From assembly GCA_016780775.1 (NCBI GenBank), contig JADHLI010000002.1:1-64000 (forward strand): DNA of 64,000 bases, given 5' to 3'. The notes below the pieces were generated by a model, which searched no databases, was not told the DNA's origin, and worked only from the letters and a program-made list of their open reading frames with translations. Below, piece after piece: positions 1 through 7,531 of this stretch; position 1 is the first letter of the stretch; each line of letters begins with the position of its first letter. The position numbers were made by a program, and so were the translations under genes. This stretch comes from Alphaproteobacteria bacterium (GTDB taxonomy: Bacteria > Pseudomonadota > Alphaproteobacteria > Puniceispirillales > Puniceispirillaceae).

Positions 1-251
1 TCACCTACTGTAAAACAAACTGAGAAACATTTGTGCATGTTGACAGCACAAGTGCTTCACATAAACTGGCAGTATAGCTGTAGTTCAATTGGAAATGGTG
101 CTTCAGTGTAGCGCAGACCTACTCTCCACCAGCACCATTCTTTCAAAAAATGTTTTTTTTTCAGTGTTTTATGGAAAATTGAGCACCATGAAAATATAGG
201 GCGTGGTACACATTTACCATTTCACACTGCGCAAATCAGAAATCTTTAGAA

Positions 252-1376
252 TTATTGGGATAACCGCTCTGTAATTTTTCCAATGTCTGAAAATAAATTG
301 CCAACTTTATATTTCTCATTCACCGAAATAGTTAGCAATAATGTACTTGTTGTCTCATCTAGCACAATGAATTGTCCGCTATGCCCCTGAAGCACCATCG
401 CTGCTTCACCATTCACGGGGAAAACCCAAGATTGATATCCATATTTAGAACGATTTTTCTTTCCCGTAGCTACAGCTTTTTTCACGCCTTCATTAAAATA
501 TCTACCAAGACAGGAATTTGACTATTTTTGCCTCATTAGATATTGGCCAAAATTTGCCCAATCCTGTGCCGTCATTACGAGATCAGAAAATGATACCGTT
601 GTTCCGGATTTATCACTTGTCCATTGCATGAAGCCGCTTTTGCCAAATTGGCTGTAAATTTCACTATGAAAATATTTGGCGAGGGATTTTTGCGCAATCT
701 CTTCTACCAAAATTGATAAAGCCAGACTATCCGTAGAGTGGTAATTCATTTTTTGGCCAGCATTTCTGGCAGCAGATTTATAAAAATTTAGAGCTTCTCT
801 GACATTGCCATTACCATCAAAATTTTGCATTCCCCGTGACTTCTGATTGAACCTTTTCTCATCAGACCGGCCTAACGGGCTAACACCGCTATTCATCTGC
901 AGAATGTTTCGAATGGAGACCTCTCCATAGGGCGTAGACGCTAAAAACTTTGAATAACTTCCTGCTTTGTCATTCAATGATTTAATTTTACCAGAGCAAA
1001 GCAACCCACCAACAGATGCTGCGATGGCAGTCTTGCTCATAGACATGCCCAATAGTGGGGTATTACTGTCAATTTTTCGCTTCTTATTATATCGCTCATA
1101 AATGACTTTCCCATCCCGCATCACTATGGCTTCAGGGTTAAATTTATCCCCAAGCCATTTATCAAATTTTTTGTTTCCAACAGAAGTTTTAGATGCATTA
1201 GGAATTTCACCAAATTTATCATAATTCACATCAAATGGGCCGAGTTTACCCGTCACGCTAAGCTGCGCATAGGCCTTAACATTTCTCATCATTTTTTTCG
1301 GTGAGTGATCTGCAAATGCCTCAATGGCAAAAAGACTTAAAGTTATTAGGACTAAGCCCGACGTAATATGTCTCAT
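252..1376 (-). pseudogene. Serine beta-lactamase-family hydrolase split by an in-frame amber codon
   Basis: Two adjacent reading pieces lie in the same frame: residues 1-284 (1376 down to 525) and, after a single TAG at 522-524, about 89 further codons ending at 252. The first piece has a signal peptide (residues 1-22), the nucleophile motif S112-M-S-K115 and the second motif Y212-H-S214. The second piece carries the third motif H-S-G, in the slot of the KTG/HTG triad. Together (~374 aa) they match the class C beta-lactamase / 6-aminohexanoate-dimer hydrolase fold and its usual length. No base is gained or lost, so one substitution (for example CAG or AAG to TAG) explains the break. The open remainder and intact catalytic motifs suggest a recent lesion, a sequencing error or amber readthrough. 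The upstream leader is duplicated at 4264-4373. Confidence 0.85.
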
Positions 1377-1476
1377 TTTTGCACCTAGTGTTCTGTAGAC
1401 AAAAGCCAGTGATCTGTAAACACAGGAAAGCGAAGCTCTTCCCTTTTTTCATAGCAAAGGTTATATCAGGGAATCT
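1365..1476. repeat. ~110-bp direct repeat, copy 1 (leader of the broken hydrolase)
   Basis: This stretch matches 4264-4373 at most positions and in the same orientation. It covers the first codons, ribosome-binding region and upstream leader of the minus-strand hydrolase gene. It contains two 15-bp direct repeats at 1387-1401 and 1408-1422 (minus strand TGTYTACAGAWCACT), 21 bp apart, as expected for two operator half-sites on one DNA face. The rest of the 446-bp gap 1377-1822 is AT-rich; I see no other gene in it. Confidence 0.85.
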
Positions 1477-1822
1477 AGCTTTATTCCCAAATTTTAAAAA
1501 CTTGCATTAATTTACTTTTAGGCTGATAGTGATTTGTGGAGAATCTTAACTGTTTTGCGACAACAGTTAAAAATACAATTCCAAGCTCTCCGGTTTCGCA
1601 CCTTTTTAACTTAGTACCATGCCCACCTAATGTTCTGTTAACATTAGTCCTTTGTTTTATTTGTTACCACAAATTTGCCTAAAATAAACGTCGGTCTTTT
1701 TAAATGGCTGTGCGCTTTAGTGCTTTGCATAATTACAATTTTATACAACTACCTAAACTGTATTGCCAACGCTATTTAAGCTTCATTTTTAGCGATTAAC
1801 TATGCCTGAAAAAGGAAAAACA

Positions 1823-1957
1823 ATGTCAAAAGGAAATAATAAAAAAGGGAATAGAGAAGCAAGAAAACCGAAAAAGGTTTCTACAAATACCCTTGCAACA
1901 GCAAACTTTTCATCAAAACTCTCGGAGGTAAAACTTGGCTCAAAGAAACAAAAATAA
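1823..1957 (+). CDS. Small basic conserved protein (44 aa)
   Basis: A 45-codon frame starts with ATG at 1823 behind an A/G-rich stretch (AAAAAGGAAAAA) and ends at TAA 1955-1957. The product begins MSKGNNKKGNREARKPKK, continues with TLATANF, and ends in GSKKQK. This pattern (short basic N-terminus with GNREARKPKK, a neutral middle, a lysine-rich tail) resembles a small uncharacterised protein family that I recall from many alphaproteobacterial genomes. Function is unknown; the charge suggests nucleic-acid or ribosome association, which is inference. The next gene starts one base after its stop, so the two are probably translationally coupled. Confidence 0.72.
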   Translation: MSKGNNKKGNREARKPKKVSTNTLATANFSSKLSEVKLGSKKQK

Positions 1958-1958
1958 T

Positions 1959-2210
1959 ATGAAATTCTTAGTCTTAACTATTCTTATTTTTTCATCGGTG
2001 TCATTTGCAAACGCTACTGAATATAAGTTGACAAAGCCAGCGGTTGAAACTAGCTCGCTTAACGAATGTTTGTATGCCTTCTCTAAGGGGACAAAGTTAT
2101 CAAGCTCTTTGGGTGACACCTTCATTTATAAAAAAGAATTATGGCGTGTGTCTTACCACGAAGATGATGAACTTATTAGCTGTGAGTTGATTGGAGTATT
2201 TGGTGAGTAA
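1959..2210 (+). CDS. Small exported hypothetical protein (83 aa)
   Basis: ATG at 1959 follows the previous stop by one base (TAAtATG). The product opens with a typical signal peptide, MKFLVLTILIFSSVSFANA, leaving a mature domain of about 64 residues with two cysteines (in NECLYAF and ISCELIG) that could form a disulphide in the periplasm. An upstream TTG at 1935 has a good Shine-Dalgarno (CGGAGGT) and would add eight residues before this Met, but that stretch lies inside the smaller gene upstream, so I prefer 1959. I do not recognise the family. Confidence 0.6.
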   Translation: MKFLVLTILIFSSVSFANATEYKLTKPAVETSSLNECLYAFSKGTKLSSSLGDTFIYKKELWRVSYHEDDELISCELIGVFGE

Positions 2211-2289
2211 TACTTGCAAAATACGTAAAATTTCCACCGCTTAATTCCAGTTTTCTGCAGCATAAACTTACCTGTAAGGAAAAATTCTA

Positions 2290-3357
2290 ATGGCATTTCT
2301 CCACTGGCTTACAAATGCAAAAATCAAACAACCACCAATTTCTATTTTGCCTAAAACTCAGGCTAGACAGAAAATCCTAAAAAAGATGCCTGATAAAAGC
2401 AGTAAGTCCATAGAAATTCTTATAGTGCCAAAATCAGCCGACAAATATAGTCAAAAAAATGTTGGTATTACGCTCGACCAAAATCTAATTAAAACCATTC
2501 TCTCAGCAGCCTATAAGTCAGTATCAATAACGGAAATAAAAACTGAAATTGACCTGAGAGAACTTGCAGCTAGGAAGCCAGACCTTGTCTTTTCAGGCGT
2601 GAAGTACTTCAATTTTGGTAATGAAGAAATTTGGTTAAATGATTTTTTGGATGGCCACCATATTTCCTATATTGGTTCAAGCAAGAAAGCTTTAGATAGA
2701 GAACATGATAAAAGCATTGCCAAAAAAATCGTAAAAGAAGCCGGCATTGCAACAGCAGAATATTTTACAAGTGCACCAGGCGAACATCCACTCAGAGTTT
2801 CTGTACCTCTTGCCTTCCCTCTATTTATAAAGCCTATCAAGGGTGGCGACAGCATTGGAATAGATGCTCGTTCCATTGTAAATGACATGGAAGGCATGAC
2901 TGCAAAGATAGCGGAGATATTTGCTACACAAAAATCACGTAGCCTTGTTGAAACGTATCTCCCCGGTAAAGAATACAGTGTTGGAATATTTGAAAATGAG
3001 GTCACTAAAGAGCTCACTGCAATGCCTATTGAAATTGAGGTAGGCGAAAATGAGAATGGGTGCTTTATTCTTGATTTTGATACAAAGCAAAACGATACAG
3101 AACTTGTCCATAAAGTCGTTAATAAGCAAATTTATAGTCAATTATCAAAGGTAGCCAAAGCAGCTTTTCTAGCTCTTGGTGGTAAATCTTTTGGACGAAT
3201 TGATTTTAAAATGAGCATTGATAACATACCGTATTTTATAGAGGCAAATCTTATGCCTGGACTGAGCAAAGGGTATTTCTACAGATGTTGTTCTCTTAAC
3301 CTTGGTATAAGTTATGAACAGATGATTTTAAAAATAGCCCAAAATCGAGTGCGTTAG
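2290..3357 (+). CDS. Orphan ATP-grasp ligase, D-Ala-D-Ala-ligase-like
   Basis: The 355-residue product has ATP-grasp fold features seen in D-alanine-D-alanine ligases: a lid/glycine-rich loop GGDSIGID (around residue 186), ETYLPGKEYSVGI (around 219), GRIDFKM (around 301) and the Mg-binding E318-A-N-L-M-P-G-L. It has about 50 extra N-terminal residues without recognised motifs. It likely joins an amino acid or peptide carboxylate to an amine using ATP; the substrate cannot be read from sequence. The housekeeping ddl is at 49613-50521, so this is a divergent paralogue. It is AT-rich like its surroundings, is not next to murein genes, and may have been acquired. SD TAAGGA sits 10 bp before ATG. 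Confidence 0.75.
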   Translation: MAFLHWLTNAKIKQPPISILPKTQARQKILKKMPDKSSKSIEILIVPKSADKYSQKNVGITLDQNLIKTILSAAYKSVSITEIKTEIDLRELAARKPDLVFSGVKYFNFGNEEIWLNDFLDGHHISYIGSSKKALDREHDKSIAKKIVKEAGIATAEYFTSAPGEHPLRVSVPLAFPLFIKPIKGGDSIGIDARSIVNDMEGMTAKIAEIFATQKSRSLVETYLPGKEYSVGIFENEVTKELTAMPIEIEVGENENGCFILDFDTKQNDTELVHKVVNKQIYSQLSKVAKAAFLALGGKSFGRIDFKMSIDNIPYFIEANLMPGLSKGYFYRCCSLNLGISYEQMILKIAQNRVR

Positions 3358-3642
3358 TTTGTAGGTGAAGATACTTCCCGGAATAATCAATTATTCTCTA
3401 GATTGACAAACAAACCACAGCTGAAACTTTAGATATTTATCTCTATGAGCGCTAACCCATTTTTAGCAAAAGATACCCCCGGTGGGTAAAAACATAACAG
3501 CAAGCACAGTTTCAAAAAAGGGCAAACAGAACAAGAAAACGGCCCGCTTGATCCGCACTCCAGAACCTATCGTAAATAACTCACAAGCGGGCTATCTTGC
3601 CCCCTTTAACCTTTGAGCTTCATAGCTAGGGAACACCCTGAT

Positions 3643-4131
3643 ATGATACGTAGAACATTCATTGCTGCAGTGGCAGCCACCACTATCTCTATGTCTGCAT
3701 TTGCTGGCGGGCACGGACCAAAAGATATTGTCGATACCGCAGTTTCAGCGGGCAACTTTAACACTCTCGTTGCTGCGGTGAAGGCCGCCGGGCTGGTTGA
3801 GGCTCTAAAGGGCGATGGTCCATTGACCGTATTTGCCCCAACTGACGAGGCGTTTGCGGCTTTGCCAGCGGGTACAGTGGAAAGCCTATTAAAGCCAGAA
3901 AACAAGGACAAGCTTATCAATATCCTGACCTACCATGTCCTTCCCGGGAAAGTAATGTCTGGAGACATTGCGGGCAAATCTCTAGAAGCCAAAATGCTGA
4001 ATGGCTCTATGGCAAAAGTAGATGCGACATCTAGCGTTAAAATTGATGCGGCTAATGTAGTAGCAGCTGATATTGAGGCAAAGAATGGCGTTATACATGT
4101 GATCGACGCTGTTATTATCCCATCCAACTAA
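3643..4131 (+). CDS. Secreted fasciclin (FAS1) domain protein
   Basis: The 162-residue product has a signal peptide (residues 1-22, ending SAFA) and one complete FAS1 domain. Family hallmarks are visible: [12 protein letters not shown], the H1 motif [14 protein letters not shown], and the H2-region YHVLPGKV, ending with [15 protein letters not shown]. Bacterial FAS1 proteins are extracellular or periplasmic and act in adhesion or surface interactions. An upstream TTG at 3613 is in frame, but ATG 3643 gives a proper signal peptide and is preceded by AGGGA. A hairpin terminator follows directly. Function beyond adhesion is not deducible. Confidence 0.9.
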   Translation: MIRRTFIAAVAATTISMSAFAGGHGPKDIVDTAVSAGNFNTLVAAVKAAGLVEALKGDGPLTVFAPTDEAFAALPAGTVESLLKPENKDKLINILTYHVLPGKVMSGDIAGKSLEAKMLNGSMAKVDATSSVKIDAANVVAADIEAKNGVIHVIDAVIIPSN

Positions 4132-4139
4132 ACAAGAAT

Positions 4140-4172
4140 ATGAGGGGTGGCAGATGAAGGCCGCCCCTCATC
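4140..4172 (+). terminator. Hairpin after the fasciclin gene
   Basis: GAGGGGTGGC pairs with GCCGCCCCTC across an 8-nt loop, 10 bp after the stop codon. The run of T after it is weak (ATCATTT), so termination may be partial. Confidence 0.6.
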
Positions 4173-4263
4173 ATTTGACTGTTTCTGCGAAGCCAGCCGG
4201 TCCTCGCCGATACCTTGGAAATGCCCAACCAGCAAGGCTCTAAGAGCATCCCAACTGACTGGA

Positions 4264-4373
4264 ATATATCTCATTTTTGCACCTAGTGATCTGTAGACAA
4301 AAGCCAGTGATCTGTAAACACGGGAAAGCGAAGCTCTTCAATTCTTTCATAGCAAAAGTGATATTAAGAAATC
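4264..4373. repeat. ~110-bp direct repeat, copy 2 (orphan leader)
   Basis: This is the second copy of 1365-1476, with a few substitutions. It retains the ATG equivalent (minus strand, 4272-4274) and the two 15-bp direct repeats at 4285-4299 and 4306-4320. Beyond the first four codons the reading frame is unrelated to the hydrolase and ends after about 48 codons inside the fasciclin terminator, so it drives no recognisable gene. The whole gap 4132-4869 (738 bp) holds this copy, two short tandem repeats, a palindrome and the promoter region of the next gene; I see no CDS in it. Confidence 0.85.
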
Positions 4374-4508
4374 TCGTTTTATCTAGAAAGTTAAATAAAC
4401 AGCTATTAAACCCATCAGGGCTAGCAGCGAGCCTAACATCAACTGTTTGATAAAGTTATTTTTTGTCGCTTGGTTTTATATGTTGTGAATAGCTGAAGAG
4501 ACCTAGCC

Positions 4509-4538
4509 CCCCCTAGCCTATTACCCCCTAGCCTATTT
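4509..4538. repeat. Two tandem copies of a 15-bp C-rich unit
   Basis: CCCCCTAGCCTATT plus one base occurs twice in a row at 4509-4523 and 4524-4538 in non-coding sequence. Confidence 0.8.
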
Positions 4539-4633
4539 ATTGTCGTCATCATCTTGCCTTTTTTGTTAAGCCTGGGCTGGTGGCGAACCAGGCGCGATAT
4601 ACCAGATATAGTGTATACGAGCTTTTAAAACCA

Positions 4634-4677
4634 CAAGATTAATTTACTGGCACGGCAAGATTAATTTACTGGCACGG
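4634..4677. repeat. Two perfect tandem copies of a 22-bp unit
   Basis: The unit starts CAAGATTAATTTACTGG and ends CACGG; copies lie at 4634-4655 and 4656-4677 with no difference between them, implying a recent duplication. Non-coding. Confidence 0.9.
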
Positions 4678-4798
4678 ATAGATGTTATCATGCGCTCACG
4701 CTTCTGAACTTCTGAAAGATAATAGCGGCTCTCATATCTTCATGCTCAACATACTGTTTTGAGAGGTGGCGGAGACCAGACTATGAGCATCTTTCAAA

Positions 4799-4828
4799 AG
4801 TTTTATAAAACTGAAATCGAAATGTAAC
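4799..4828 (+). promoter_or_regulatory. Palindrome and weak Pho-box-like site upstream of the beta-propeller gene
   Basis: AGTTTTATAAAACT at 4799-4812 is a perfect 14-bp palindrome. It abuts CTGAAAT-CGAA-ATGTAAC (4811-4828), two heptamers with the 11-bp spacing of a Pho box (CTGTCAT-N4-CTGTCAY), each with two mismatches. A 7-bp inverted repeat (ATGCTCA 4742-4748 / TGAGCAT 4784-4790) lies further upstream. No site is proven. Confidence 0.3.
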
Positions 4829-4869
4829 GAATTAGAAGGACTGTAATTCTCCAACCATCGGAGAAGAAC

Positions 4870-6366
4870 ATGATCAGACAAAAAAATATTAAAGTAGCTT
4901 TTATGGCTACCAGCCTATCGCTCTTCACAGCTTATTCAGCAAACGCGCTAGAGATGAAAGAGATAGGTAATTTCAAAATTGGAGACGGTGAGGGTTATGC
5001 AGAGATGCTGCGTTATCATGCGCCATCCAAGAGCCTAATGGTAACAGCATCTGAAACAGGTACGATCGAAAGACTATCAATCAAGGACGCTGCTAACATC
5101 ACCAAAATGGAAGCCTTAGATTTATCTGGCGGCGACGTTACGGCAGTTGCAGTCCATGGGGCTATGGTCGCTGCGTCCATTAAAGCAGATGCAGCAGATG
5201 CAGCAGGTATGGTGAAACTGTTTGATGTTAACGCAGGCGAAATAGCCACTTACACAACAGGAGCCCTTCCCGACAACCTAGCCTTTTCTCCAGATGGTCG
5301 CTATCTGTTGACCGCAAATGAAGGCGAGCCATCAGACGATTACAGCGTAGATCCCGAGGGGAGCTTCACGCTAATCGATTTAAAATCTAGCCCTAAAAAT
5401 GCAACGGTCACACAATTGAGTTTAAATGGCTTTAACACCCCTCGTGGCGGCAGAACAGTTAAGCCCGGCGCCAACTTTGCAGCTGATGCAGAGCCTGAAT
5501 ATGTTGCTTTTGATGCAAGCGGGAAAACAGCCTATGTGACTTTGCAGGAAAACAACTCTGTAGCTGTCATTGATATTGAAAAGGCTGAAGTTGCAGGCAT
5601 TGTTGGCCTTGGTGTTAAAAATGTCTCACGCACAAGCCATGATATGTCAAATAAAGACAACGCCATTAATATGAAACGCTGGCCTGTCCTGATGATGTAT
5701 CAACCTGACGCGATCGCCACATATGAAGTCAATGGGGCAACCTATTTGGTTACCGCTAATGAAGGGGATGCGAAAGATTATGATGGGTTTTCAGAGGAAA
5801 CGCGTGTTGCAAAACTCACCCTCGATAAAACGATGTTTCCAAATGCGGACATGCTTCAAAAGCCAGAGAATCTTGGCCGTCTGAAAACCACCACTACCAT
5901 GGGCGATACCGATGGTGATGGGGATCATGATATGATTTACGCCTATGGCGGCCGGTCATTTTCAATCTGGGGTGCAGACGGAACTTTGGTTTTTGATAGC
6001 GGCAATGCTTTTGAAAATATTATCGCAAGCCGCTCACCTGAAGTCTTTAATGCAAATGGTGGCAGCTCCGAATTTGACGACCGTTCTGATGATAAAGGTC
6101 CTGAACCTGAAGCCCTAGCGTTAGGGAAGATGGATGGCAGAACATATGCCTTCATCGGCATGGAACGAAATAATGCTATTTTTGCTTATGACATCACACT
6201 ACCTTCCGACCCGCATATAGTTGGATATATGATGCCTAGTGAGGCGCATAATTCACCGGAGGGGCTAGAATTTATTGCGGCAAAAGACAGCCCAACTGGA
6301 AAGCCTTTATTAGCTGTTGCCTATGAAATGACAGGCACAGTTGCTTTGTATGAAGTACATAAATAA
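4870..6366 (+). CDS. Secreted choice-of-anchor I beta-propeller protein (phosphatase/phytase-like annotation)
   Basis: The 498-residue product has a signal peptide (residues 1-26, ending SANA) and then a seven-bladed-propeller style repeat pattern. Recognisable family stretches are FSPDGRYLLTANEGEPSDDY (around residue 140), DAEPEYVAFDASGKTAYVTL, YLVTANEGDAKDYDGF, an acidic loop DTDGDGDHD likely to bind calcium, YGGRSFSIW, and KGPEPEALALG. These match the choice-of-anchor I family, often annotated as alkaline-phosphatase-like or phytase-esterase-like; enzymatic activity is not established from sequence. GGAGAA lies 5 bp before ATG. The neighbouring lipid-remodelling and arsenate genes fit a phosphate-stress role, which is inference. 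Confidence 0.8.
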   Translation: MIRQKNIKVAFMATSLSLFTAYSANALEMKEIGNFKIGDGEGYAEMLRYHAPSKSLMVTASETGTIERLSIKDAANITKMEALDLSGGDVTAVAVHGAMVAASIKADAADAAGMVKLFDVNAGEIATYTTGALPDNLAFSPDGRYLLTANEGEPSDDYSVDPEGSFTLIDLKSSPKNATVTQLSLNGFNTPRGGRTVKPGANFAADAEPEYVAFDASGKTAYVTLQENNSVAVIDIEKAEVAGIVGLGVKNVSRTSHDMSNKDNAINMKRWPVLMMYQPDAIATYEVNGATYLVTANEGDAKDYDGFSEETRVAKLTLDKTMFPNADMLQKPENLGRLKTTTTMGDTDGDGDHDMIYAYGGRSFSIWGADGTLVFDSGNAFENIIASRSPEVFNANGGSSEFDDRSDDKGPEPEALALGKMDGRTYAFIGMERNNAIFAYDITLPSDPHIVGYMMPSEAHNSPEGLEFIAAKDSPTGKPLLAVAYEMTGTVALYEVHK

Positions 6367-6380
6367 CCCCCTAAATTAGA

Positions 6381-6410
6381 GCTGGGGCAGATGGGATCTG
6401 CCCTGGCTTC
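6381..6410 (+). terminator. Hairpin after the beta-propeller gene
   Basis: GGGCAGAT and ATCTGCCC form an 8-bp stem with a 3-nt loop at 6385-6403, extended by GCT/GGC bases. Only a short pyrimidine run follows, so it may be a weak terminator. Confidence 0.5.
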
Positions 6411-6576
6411 TATCATTAATAAGCGCTGCAATTATCTGAAAATTGCCCGAAAAGCTATCCAAAAATTTGCCTGAAAAATGACGAGTAGATGGTGGGTAAT
6501 TTTTCTTGGAAATGGCGGGTAATAACCGCACGGCAACTACCCCACATTTTTTCTGAAGAAAATAAACGATACGCCA

Positions 6577-6594
6577 TTGTTATAAAAACGTCAT
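6577..6594 (+). promoter_or_regulatory. Candidate Pho box upstream of the plcP-like gene
   Basis: TTGTTAT-AAAA-ACGTCAT places two heptamers 11 bp apart, 53 bp before the start codon. Each matches the PhoB half-site CTGTCAT at 5 of 7 positions. The spacing and location are right but the match is moderate. Confidence 0.35.
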
Positions 6595-6646
6595 CTAGAG
6601 CAACTATACCAATTCTAGGGATAATCACCGGATATAGGCTCACCTT

Positions 6647-7531
6647 ATGGACGAGAATCAAGCGCCTTTTGCCGCTCAAAAGAATGATGACCCAGCCCGC
6701 GTTGAAGACAGAAAAACAAAGCGTTCATCATATAAATATCGCACAATTTTTATTTCAGACACACATTTAGGGAGTGCCGGCGCACAACACCGAGCATTGC
6801 TGGATTTTATAAAATATAATGAGTGCGATAAACTATATCTTGTTGGCGATATTGTGGATGGCTGGCAATTGAAACGAAAATGGTTTTGGCCGCAACCTCA
6901 TAATGATGTGATCCAAAAACTGCTTCGAAAAGCACGAAATGGAACAGAGGTTATATATATTCCAGGAAATCATGATGAGTTCGCACGCCAATTCCTCGGG
7001 CTTTCTTTCGGCGGTGTATTGATCAGCAATTCAGATATTCATGAGACGGCAAATGGAACAAGGTTTTGGGTCGTGCATGGAGATTTTTTTGACAATGTTA
7101 TCCAGCATGCACGGTGGCTAGCTTATGTTGGTGATTTTGCCTACACAAAACTTTTGACACTTAACAGGTGGTTAAATCTAATTCGGCGTAGATTTAATCT
7201 GCCCTATTGGTCGTTTTCGCAATATTTAAAGCTGAAGGTAAAATCAGCTGTTTCTTTCATTTCTGCTTTTGAATCTGTGATGATAAGAGAGACAAAAAAG
7301 CACCAATGTGACGGGGTAATCTGCGGTCATATCCACAAAGCAGAGATTAAAATAATTGATGATATAATTTATGCGAATTCTGGCGACTGGGTCGAAAGTT
7401 CCAGCGCACTAGTTGAAAATTTTGATGGGCAACTGGAAGTCATATATTGGAACGAGGCAGGGTTGGTATCCAAACATAGCTTGGATGAGATGTCAGCAGA
7501 TGCCATGAGCTTGGCCCCGAGCGCGCTATGA
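6647..7531 (+). CDS. plcP: PlcP-like metallophosphoesterase (phospholipase C for lipid remodelling)
   Basis: The 294-residue product is a calcineurin-type phosphoesterase with all five metal-site motifs: SDTHLG (D38, H40), GDIVDG, GNHDE, HGDFFD and GHIH. General pipelines call this family UDP-2,3-diacylglucosamine diphosphatase. In marine alphaproteobacteria, members paired with a GT4 glycosyltransferase are PlcP, which cleaves phosphatidylcholine or phosphatidylethanolamine to diacylglycerol at the inner membrane under phosphate starvation. The overlap with the following glycosyltransferase gene (ATGA, 4 bp) supports that reading over lipid A synthesis, and no lpx gene is adjacent. LpxH-type activity cannot be excluded from sequence alone. 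Confidence 0.78.
   Translation: MDENQAPFAAQKNDDPARVEDRKTKRSSYKYRTIFISDTHLGSAGAQHRALLDFIKYNECDKLYLVGDIVDGWQLKRKWFWPQPHNDVIQKLLRKARNGTEVIYIPGNHDEFARQFLGLSFGGVLISNSDIHETANGTRFWVVHGDFFDNVIQHARWLAYVGDFAYTKLLTLNRWLNLIRRRFNLPYWSFSQYLKLKVKSAVSFISAFESVMIRETKKHQCDGVICGHIHKAEIKIIDDIIYANSGDWVESSSALVENFDGQLEVIYWNEAGLVSKHSLDEMSADAMSLAPSAL

Noticed and set aside
70-160. tRNA- or tmRNA-like ending (CTCCACCAGCACCA) with GTAGTTCAATTGG upstream
   Set aside because: The acceptor 5' strand and T-arm (GTTCRA) are missing and no cloverleaf can be formed; probably chance.
4128-4274. 48-codon minus-strand frame starting in repeat copy 2
   Set aside because: It runs through the fasciclin terminator hairpin and resembles no known protein; likely chance extension of the copied start codon.
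6455-6679. 74-codon minus-strand frame between the beta-propeller gene and plcP
   Set aside because: It overlaps the plcP start and its promoter region, has no ribosome-binding site and no recognisable motif.
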